Positions 58,417 through 64,000 of a stretch of 64,000 bases of DNA are shown piece after piece. Source of the DNA: Tessaracoccus sp. (GTDB lineage Bacteria > Actinomycetota > Actinomycetes > Propionibacteriales > Propionibacteriaceae); assembly GCF_016714275.1 (NCBI RefSeq), contig NZ_JADJNP010000004.1:434001-498000 (forward strand), in the 5' to 3' direction. Both the position numbers and the translations under genes were made by a program. Positions within the stretch are counted from its first letter, which is position 1, and every line of letters starts with the position of its first letter. A model generated the notes under the pieces. That model made no database searches. It was not told the origin of the DNA and saw only the letters and a program-made list of their open reading frames with translations.

Positions 58417-59262
58417 CTATCCTCCCGCTCCGGTGTAGCGACGAATCCCGGCGCGCCAGATGAGCAGCACGATCCCCCACAAGGCGACCCCGACGGGGAT
58501 GCCGAGCCAGGCCATCTCGGCGACCAGGAAGTCCGGCAGCGGCGCGCTGACGAGCACCGCCGACGGCACGTAGGCCACGAGGGTGGCGGGGACTACGAAC
58601 GTGAAGAAGACCCGCACGGGCGTCATGAGCCCCCCGGCCGGTACCGAGCTGACGTAGCGGCCGCCGTAGACGAACGCGTTGCCCGCCTGCTGGCCGTCGA
58701 GGACCCAGAAGTGCAGCGACCCGGAGGCGAGGAACAGCGCGCCGAAGATGAGGATCCCGCCGATCGGCGCCAGCGTGGCGAGCGCCACCTTCTCCGGGGT
58801 CCACGCGACGCCGCAGATGGAGAGTGCGAACAGGTACGCGGCCAGCCCGAAGGCGGCGCGCCCGAGCCGGCGCAACTGCACGTCGGCGGTGACCAACTGC
58901 AGCAGCAGCGACGTCGGGCGCACCAACAGCGTCTCGAGCCGCCCCTCCCGGATGAAGCCGTGCATGTTGTCGAGCTGGCCGAACAGCATGTCGGCGACGC
59001 CGAAGGCGACGCAGGCCAGCCCGTAGACGACGGTGGCCTGGGCCAGGTTCATGCCGCCGAAGACGGGCGCGTTGTGCAGGAGCACGTAGATCTCGACGAA
59101 CTCGGTGGCGGCCAGCAGCAGTTGGCTTGCGAGGTCGGCCGCGAAGCTCGACCGGAAGCCGGCCTGCGCCCTGATCCGGGCGCCGACCATCGTCCGGACC
59201 ATGAACCACCAGGTGACAGGCGCCGTCTCCGCGCGGCGAGTGCGGGCGCGGGTCTCAGCCAC
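58417..59262 (-). CDS. ABC-2-type permease (ABC2_membrane_6-like), 1
   Basis: 281 residues from GTG 59262, with about six membrane segments. MVRTMVGARIRAQAGFRSSFAADLASQLLLAATEF at the start and the DMLFGQLDNMHGFIREGRLETLLVRPT segment are typical of the DUF990/ABC-2 family. Four bases separate its stop from the ATPase start. It overlaps the upstream permease by eight bases. Confidence 0.88.
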   Translation of the reverse strand: MAETRARTRRAETAPVTWWFMVRTMVGARIRAQAGFRSSFAADLASQLLLAATEFVEIYVLLHNAPVFGGMNLAQATVVYGLACVAFGVADMLFGQLDNMHGFIREGRLETLLVRPTSLLLQLVTADVQLRRLGRAAFGLAAYLFALSICGVAWTPEKVALATLAPIGGILIFGALFLASGSLHFWVLDGQQAGNAFVYGGRYVSSVPAGGLMTPVRVFFTFVVPATLVAYVPSAVLVSAPLPDFLVAEMAWLGIPVGVALWGIVLLIWRAGIRRYTGAGG

Positions 59263-60037
59263 CGTGGATCACCAGCTTCCGCGTGCCGCGGTGCAACATC
59301 AGCTGGGCTGTACCGACGAGCACGACCAGCCAGACCGCCTGGACGCCGATGGCTTCCGGACCGGCGAGGCCCATGACGATGTCGATGGGGGTCTGGAACA
59401 TCGAGGGGAAAGGGGTGGCGTCGGCCAGGATCCGCAGCCAGTCAGGGAACCAGGACACGGGAACGAGTAGACCGGTCAGCAGGTTCATGACGATCACGAA
59501 GACAGCGTGGTAGCCGCGGATCTCCACCACCCACATCGCGAGCAGGTTCACCAGCGTCCAGGCGAGGAACGCGAGGCTCACTGCCAGCACGAGCGAGACC
59601 AGGAAGAGCAGGTAGGGCAGCGGCTGCCGCGGGAGGGCGAGCCCGGTGGTCAGCGCGCCGACGGCGAGCATCGGCACCATCCGGGGCAGTACCTGGGAAG
59701 CGGCCCGGCCGAGGTCGGCGGCCCACCACTGGCCGAGCGCCGCCACGGGCCGCAGGAAGTCCATCGCGATCTCGCCCGACTTCACCCGCGCCGCGATCTC
59801 GGTCACGCCCCACAGCGGGATCGCGCCCAGGAGGCCCTGCCCGAGCCAGACGTAGGTCGAGGCCTGCTGCAGGTCGTAGCCGCCGACGGCCGTGCCCGCC
59901 GTCGTGATGGCGGTCATGAGCAACGAGGCACGGATGAACCCGAACGCGCCGTTGGCGATCAGCGCGGCAAGGATCGCCGTCCGGTATCTCGTGTACCGGC
60001 GATAGCCGCCCTTGGCCAGTTCCCAGTACGCACGCAC
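59255..60037 (-). CDS. ABC-2-type permease (ABC2_membrane_6-like), 2
   Basis: 260 residues from GTG 60037 (VRAYWELAKGGYRRYTRYR). It has about six membrane segments, with VKSGEIAMDFLRPVAALGQWW and LTGLLVPVSWFPDWLRILADATPFPSMFQTPIDI, the family landmarks. It is the first gene of a three-gene exporter operon. The frame runs on to 60076 without sense. The 153-base gap upstream faces the DUF262 pseudogene. Confidence 0.88.
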   Translation of the reverse strand: MRAYWELAKGGYRRYTRYRTAILAALIANGAFGFIRASLLMTAITTAGTAVGGYDLQQASTYVWLGQGLLGAIPLWGVTEIAARVKSGEIAMDFLRPVAALGQWWAADLGRAASQVLPRMVPMLAVGALTTGLALPRQPLPYLLFLVSLVLAVSLAFLAWTLVNLLAMWVVEIRGYHAVFVIVMNLLTGLLVPVSWFPDWLRILADATPFPSMFQTPIDIVMGLAGPEAIGVQAVWLVVLVGTAQLMLHRGTRKLVIHGG

Positions 60038-60190
60038 TGGCGAGAGCTTACTCGCGCCACCCCCCCTACCCCACAACGAGCTGCGGTCAGATCAGTTCCA
60101 TCACCGGGCGTTCGTGAACCGCATCGTTGCGGTTCCATAGGCCCCGCTGATGTGGGTTGGACACAGTCGTCCCCACAGCAAAGGTGCATC

Positions 60191-60868
60191 GTGAAGGTTC
60201 AACAGATCCTTGACATGATTGACAGCGGCGATATCGCCGTTCCTGAGTTTCAACGAGGGTACGTCTAGAACCGCGATCAAGTACGCGGGCTGTTCACATC
60301 CCTCTACCGTGGATACCCGGTAGGTGGGTTTATGACCTGGAACACCTCAGCCGACGGCGCAGCAGCTCGCGGTGGCGTAATGACCGACGGGGACAGTCCG
60401 GCTACTGCTCGACGGACAGCAGCGTGCGACATCGCTCTACGGCGTGATCCGTGGCAGTGAGCGGGGATACTCACGGGGTCAAGTGAATGCTGTCGCCAAC
60501 TTCTGCTCCTTGACAAAGCAGACCAACGGAGCCTTGATTCGAGACGAGGATCCGTCGGCCTGTTTACCAAGGGTTGAGACAACGCACCAGGGAGCCCTCG
60601 CCAGTCAATGGGTTCCCGACGACCGTGCTTTGTGGAGTCTTGATCGTTACGAAGAGTTCTTGGATGCGCGACGCTCGTTGCTTGCGACTGCCGCCAATGA
60701 GCTTCTTGCCCATCTAGAGGCCGGTGCACCCTTCGAACGACTGCAGCGCTCTGAACCGGTGCCTGTGGAAGAGGGCGATGCCGACGTGTCCGAGCTGGTC
60801 GAATGGCTCGTTGAAGAAGGCTACGCGCGGCCTGAAACGGCAGTGGAAGTGACCGACCCTGAGTCCGG
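60191..60868 (+). pseudogene. Disrupted DUF262 (GmrS-like) gene
   Basis: GTG 60191 opens MKVQQILDMIDSGDIAVPEF followed by QRGYV and a TAG where homologues have a tryptophan. In the same frame NRDQVRGLFTSLYRGYPVGG and FMTWNTSADGAAARGG continue. A frameshift follows near 60390 (GQQRATSLYGVIRG-like). The middle is deleted: SERGYSRGQVNAV leads to the C-terminal LDRYEEFLDARRSLLATAANELL and VEWLVEEGYARPETAVEVTDPESG. The 3' end is lost where it meets the PheS-like gene. Intact homologues are type IV restriction or defence-linked nucleases, so this is a dead defence gene. Confidence 0.82.
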
Positions 60869-61928
60869 CGTTGGCCTCTGCCGAGGTGAGCGTCCGGTCG
60901 ATCGGACGCAGCGCGATTCGCAGCACCAGGTTCACCTGGCCTGGTCGAGTACCCAGGCGCGATTGCGCGGTCTCGGGCAGCGCGTCGTGCGACGTGCGAC
61001 TCCGCGGCTCCACCGAATCGACGACGTCGGCATCAGCTCCGAGTGCAGTGCGGATGCGGTCGCCGAGCGTCTCGTCATCCTCCTCCTCGGTGACCACGAC
61101 GGAGATGTCGCGCCGCGCCGACGGCAGCGGGGAGACGTGCTGCCAAGGGTCCAGAGTCAGCATCTGTCCGGCGATCCGGGGATCCCGTGCACGCAGGTAG
61201 CGGATGTCGGGGATCGCCTTGCGCAGCATGAGCGCGCGCTCCAGGCCCATGCCCAGCGCCAGTCCCGACCAGCGCTGCGGATCGAGCCCCGAACCGCGCA
61301 GCACTTCCGGGTGGATCCGTCCGCATTCGGCGAGTTCCAGCCACTGGCCGTCGTGGCGCACATCGATCTGGCGCCCTCCGACGGTGTAGGGGTGCTCGAC
61401 GTCGGTGACCTTCCATTCGGCACCCGGAAGGACGGCGTCGACGAGCAGCGCGATCATTGCGAGCATGTCGTCGTCCGTTGTGTCCGGGTGGCTGCGAAGT
61501 CGCCAGAGGTCGACCTGGTGGGGCTCCCCCACGTGACTGCGATCGACGACATCGCGCCGGTAGACGAGGCCGGGCGCGACGATCAGTTCATCCACGTCCG
61601 CGCAACCGGCGTAGTGCTTGAGTGCCGTCGGGGTTTCCGCGCTCATGTGACTGCGTAGCATCGTGCTCGGGCTGAGGTAGCGGGTGTAGCGGCGGTCGCG
61701 GGTCACGTCGCCGGGGTCGTATCCGAGGCGGTCGTAGTTGTCGCGCACCGCGACGACGGGCGCGTTGCGCACATATCGAACAGTGCCGCCCCAAGTGCTC
61801 TGTAGCGTCGAGACGACGGCGTCGAGTAGAAGCTGGACCGCGTGGCGGCCCTGAGCAGGATTGGTGAGGTCACGCAGGGAGAGCGCGTGAGAAAGCTGGT
61901 CTGCGGTGAGGTAGTCGGCGTGAGCCAT
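60714..61928 (-). CDS. PheS-like class II tRNA-synthetase paralogue, C-terminally altered
   Basis: 404 residues as read. A class II synthetase core related to phenylalanyl-tRNA synthetase alpha is seen: DVTRDRRYTRYLSPSTMLRSH, APGLVYRRDVVDRSHVGEPHQ, ELAECGRIHPEVLRGSGLD and GLALGMGLERALMLRKAIPDIR. An FDX-ACB (anticodon-binding) domain follows (SARRDISVVV to LRPIDRTLTSAEAN). After EAN (about 60870) the reading frame enters the antisense of the DUF262 remnant and ends at 60714, so the real C-terminus is missing. This single-chain PheS-type protein is not the housekeeping enzyme; its role is unknown. It may be non-functional. Confidence 0.75.
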   Translation of the reverse strand: MAHADYLTADQLSHALSLRDLTNPAQGRHAVQLLLDAVVSTLQSTWGGTVRYVRNAPVVAVRDNYDRLGYDPGDVTRDRRYTRYLSPSTMLRSHMSAETPTALKHYAGCADVDELIVAPGLVYRRDVVDRSHVGEPHQVDLWRLRSHPDTTDDDMLAMIALLVDAVLPGAEWKVTDVEHPYTVGGRQIDVRHDGQWLELAECGRIHPEVLRGSGLDPQRWSGLALGMGLERALMLRKAIPDIRYLRARDPRIAGQMLTLDPWQHVSPLPSARRDISVVVTEEEDDETLGDRIRTALGADADVVDSVEPRSRTSHDALPETAQSRLGTRPGQVNLVLRIALRPIDRTLTSAEANAGLRVGHFHCRFRPRVAFFNEPFDQLGHVGIALFHRHRFRALQSFEGCTGL

Positions 61929-61931
61929 AAT

Positions 61932-62051
61932 GAGTCTCCAAGAAGTGGTGGGCTGGCGAGGAAGGTGAAATTCCCCCGGCCGTGCCTACGGAGACTCTGC
62001 GGGCTATGGGCGCACGTCGAAGACCCCGTGGCCGTCAACCGGCCGGGGGTC
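61932..62051 (-). promoter_or_regulatory. Leader of the PheS-like gene with competing hairpins
   Basis: In transcript order: segment A CCCCCGGCCG (62049-62040) can pair with CGGCC-CGGGGTC (62034-62022) or, perfectly over ten bases, with CGGCCGGGGG (61982-61973). GAGTCTCC (61997-61990) pairs perfectly over eight bases with GGAGACTC (61939-61932), which contains the ribosome site GGAG seven bases before the ATG. A 23-codon open frame (62075-62004) crosses the first hairpin. This suggests a translational switch; no known riboswitch class was recognised. Confidence 0.5.
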
Positions 62052-62121
62052 ACTAGATCGCTGCTGCCACCGCATGCCGCAAAGGGTGACAGCCCGCGAG
62101 CCTGGCTCAACCACTCCCAAC

Positions 62122-63015
62122 TCAGGCGAGGGTGAGAGCGAGGAGGTCTTCGAGGCCTGCGCGCACCCGTTCGGGAGTGATGTCGGGGCGGAGGTGGGCC
62201 AGCCCGGGGATGATGTGGCCAGGGTCGGGAAGGAACCCGAGGATGTCGCTCACCACCCAGTAGCAGGCGGCGTCGGGATCGGGGTCGAGGACGCCGCCCG
62301 CGTCGAGATATGCCTGCCTGAATGCCTGCGCGTCGTCGAGGCTGTGCAGCATCGCGAAGTCGGAGCACATGTGGGCGACGTCGAGGTCGCTCGGACCCCA
62401 GGACGTCTCGGCCCAGTCCACCACCGCCGCGATCTCGTCGCCCTGCCACAGCAGGTTGCCCAAGTGGAAGTCGCGATGGATCAGACCGTGCGACGTCGCC
62501 GGCTCCCCCGCGAGGCGGATCTCGATCGCACGCCGCCACAGTTCGGGACGACGCGACCAGGCCGGAACCTCTAGCTGCGACGGCCCTCGGTAGGTGAACC
62601 GGGGTGGCTGCTCGCCAGCAGGCAGCCTGTGAGCGTGGATGGCCACAGCGGCGCGAGCCAGGTCGGACACGGCAGCCGGGCTCAGCGGATCCAGCCGAGT
62701 GGCACCCGCCCGCCACTCCATCAGGCAAGCCGGACCACCGGCCGACTCCCCCGTCAGATTGGCGGCGACGAGACGCGGTACCTGCGCGACGGAGTCCGCG
62801 AGCAACCGGCAGGCCGACGCCTCACGTCGAACATGCTCACGACCCACCTCGCCCCAACGCTCTGGATCGGCCCATCGCAGGGCCAGTTGCTCGCCGTCGT
62901 TTAGCCGCAACCTCCACTTGGTATTGGTGATCCCGCCGCCAACAGCGGATACATCAACGATCTCGGACGACGAGTGCTGCTCCGCCCACTCCAGCGCCAT
63001 CGGCGCGGGCCCCAT
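62122..63015 (-). CDS. APH-family phosphotransferase
   Basis: 297 residues from ATG 63015 after GGGAGCC. The kinase Brenner motif is GLIHRDFHLGNLLW (catalytic Asp) and the metal-binding motif is AAVVDWAETSWGPSDLDVAH. An N-lobe with ALRWADPE and a C-lobe follow. Members of the aminoglycoside phosphotransferase/choline kinase fold phosphorylate small molecules or antibiotics. The substrate is unknown, and resistance should not be assumed. It is one base behind the membrane protein gene, so the two form an operon. Confidence 0.85.
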   Translation of the reverse strand: MGPAPMALEWAEQHSSSEIVDVSAVGGGITNTKWRLRLNDGEQLALRWADPERWGEVGREHVRREASACRLLADSVAQVPRLVAANLTGESAGGPACLMEWRAGATRLDPLSPAAVSDLARAAVAIHAHRLPAGEQPPRFTYRGPSQLEVPAWSRRPELWRRAIEIRLAGEPATSHGLIHRDFHLGNLLWQGDEIAAVVDWAETSWGPSDLDVAHMCSDFAMLHSLDDAQAFRQAYLDAGGVLDPDPDAACYWVVSDILGFLPDPGHIIPGLAHLRPDITPERVRAGLEDLLALTLA

Positions 63016-63016
63016 C

Positions 63017-63391
63017 TCAGCGGCTCCCGACAGGGCGTCCGTCGCGAATGAACGAACAGGCGATCAGAGCGGGAACAAGCCACAGCGCGACCGCCGCCGA
63101 ACCCCAGATCAGCACCGCGACGACGGCCCCGAGAGCTTCGCCCAGCGAGACAGATCCCTCCGACCTCATCAGAGGAAGCGCCAGCAGCGACCCTGCGGCG
63201 ACCACACCGATCACTCCCAGGAGGCCAAGACGAGGGAACAACCCTTCGACGCTCGCGGTTCGCCGCACGAGCACATATGCGATGGCAACGTAGACAGCGA
63301 CCAGAAGAACAAGAGGAGAAGCAGAGGCGATCGCGAGGACCGCGACCCACGCAACACCAGACATCGCGAGCAGGGTGGCAAGCAGCTTCAC
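63017..63391 (-). CDS. Small four-helix membrane protein of unknown function
   Basis: 124 residues from GTG 63391, preceded by a GGAGGAG ribosome site. There are about four hydrophobic helices (LLATLLAMSGVAWVAVLAIAS, LVLLVAVYVAIAYVL, LGLLGVIGVVAAGSLLALPL, LGAVVAVLIWGSAAVALWLV). No family recognised. It is followed by the phosphotransferase gene with one base between. The 124-base gap to the DAHP synthase gene shows nothing notable. Confidence 0.6.
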   Translation of the reverse strand: MKLLATLLAMSGVAWVAVLAIASASPLVLLVAVYVAIAYVLVRRTASVEGLFPRLGLLGVIGVVAAGSLLALPLMRSEGSVSLGEALGAVVAVLIWGSAAVALWLVPALIACSFIRDGRPVGSR

Positions 63392-63515
63392 GTGCTTTCT
63401 CCTCCGTCGTGCCAGGGTGCGTGGTAGGTGTTCCCGCCAGCATACGGCGGCTATCCATGCTCAACGCCTTGAATAGGCGGGCTGGCCTCGACGGGCGGCG
63501 CGGCGGCGACCGACG

Positions 63516-64000
63516 TCACGCGGCGGGCTCAACTGCACTGAAGCCCCCTTCCCGCCGGATCCGCGCGGCAGCGGCCAGGTCGCCGAGCAACGCTGCGGTT
63601 GTCTCCCAATCGATGCACGCATCGGTGACCGACTGGCCGTAGACCAGGGCATTGCGGGTCGCGGCCGACAGCGTCTGACTGCCGCCGACGAGGAAGCTCT
63701 CGATCATGATCCCGGCGATATCGCCGGTTCCGGCGATCTGAGAGGCCAGCTCACGGACCACCTCCGCTTGGCGCAGATGGTCCTTGCCGCTATTGGCGTG
63801 GCTGGCGTCGACGACGAGTCGCCTTGGCCGGCCGGCCCGCTCCAGCAGCCCTGCCGCCCGCTCGATGTCGACGGGGCCGTAGTTCGGGCCTCCCCGTCCC
63901 CCGCGCAGCACGATGTGTACTGCGCCGTTGCCGGTGGTGGAGACGACTGCGGCGGCGCCGTCCTCGTCGGTACCGAAGAACACATGCGGCTGGGAGGCGA
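63516..64000 (-). CDS. 3-deoxy-7-phosphoheptulonate (DAHP) synthase, C-terminal part
   Basis: About 161 residues of the C-terminal half; the 5' end lies beyond the right edge. The in-frame sequence begins ASQPHVFFGTDEDGAAAVVS, followed by VLRGGRGGPNYGP, VVDASHANSGKD, GIMIESFLVGGSQ and YGQSVTDACIDWETT, all landmarks of the class I (AroFGH-type) enzyme. It condenses PEP and erythrose-4-phosphate, the first step of the shikimate pathway. The usual metal ligands (Cys/His/Glu/Asp) include the His of ASHANS, the Glu of IESF and the Asp of SVTDACIDW. The GTG at 63983 is internal, not the start. Confidence 0.9.
   Translation of the reverse strand, partial: ASQPHVFFGTDEDGAAAVVSTTGNGAVHIVLRGGRGGPNYGPVDIERAAGLLERAGRPRRLVVDASHANSGKDHLRQAEVVRELASQIAGTGDIAGIMIESFLVGGSQTLSAATRNALVYGQSVTDACIDWETTAALLGDLAAAARIRREGGFSAVEPAA

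Noticed and set aside
61929..62121. T-box leader in front of the PheS-like gene
   Set aside because: GGTGGCAGCAGCG has slight similarity to the T-box sequence, but the antiterminator consensus and Stem I landmarks are not present.
62122..63015. Aminoglycoside resistance gene
   Set aside because: Only the general APH kinase fold is seen; this family has many metabolic members and there is no resistance context.

Overview
The window is high-G+C DNA with actinobacterial hallmarks: WhiB and PII/Amt genes, GTG starts, four-base stop/start overlaps (GTGA, ATGA), a small SRP RNA beside dnaX, an actinobacterial Tad pilus locus and a PonA2/WhiB4-type neighbourhood that I recall from mycobacteria. The acetyl-CoA hydrolase/transferase-family gene, GTP-dependent PEP carboxykinase and late cobalamin genes (cobU-cobS) fit Propionibacteriaceae, perhaps a Tessaracoccus-like genus; this placement is inference. 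The DNA is chromosomal. No phage, transposase or CRISPR array was seen.

Layout. 0-10.4 kb: CoA-transferase (cut by the left edge), SerB, HtrA protease, RsmC-like methyltransferase, CobU/CobS, a 2H phosphoesterase, a siderophore-interacting flavoprotein with an iron-box-like operator, a HAD phosphatase, a DUF559 nuclease between two copies of a palindrome-bearing repeat, then a PadR/HAAS/VanZ cluster. 10.4-15.6 kb: MazEF, tRNA-Ser, asparaginase, SRP RNA, dnaX-ybaB-recR. 15.6-23.5 kb: VOC protein, an ABC-2 exporter trio, an oxidoreductase, PEPCK, a lipoprotein and an LhgO-like oxidase. 23.5-30.9 kb: tRNA-Pro, then the block phosphoesterase/PonA2/WhiB4 | Nudix/thioredoxin/Nth/RidA/DUF4177, a repeat cluster and a holin-like membrane protein. 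30.9-38.9 kb: methyltransferase and the Tad locus (TadZ, A, B, C, pilin, TadE, TadE-like) with an MrfA-type helicase in its middle. 38.9-51.6 kb: aldo/keto reductase, methyltransferase, TopA, CYTH-like protein, Tmk, HolB, DoxX-like protein, RicT, a Tap-like peptidase and tRNA-Thr. 51.7-56.2 kb: flavin amine oxidase, AlkZ-like winged-helix protein, GlnK and Amt with GlnR-like sites upstream, plus two large non-coding inverted repeats. 56.3-64 kb: a decaying zone with SixA, a methyltransferase pseudogene, an ABC exporter, a broken DUF262 gene fused tail-to-tail to a truncated PheS-like gene, a phosphotransferase, a membrane protein and DAHP synthase (cut by the right edge).

Most of the window is ordinary housekeeping sequence. 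The items most worth a second look are non-coding: the covarying palindrome repeats around the DUF559 gene, the leader of the PheS-like gene with competing hairpins and a masked ribosome site, the near-perfect 30-bp inverted repeat at 53.1 kb, and the repeat cluster at 30.2 kb.
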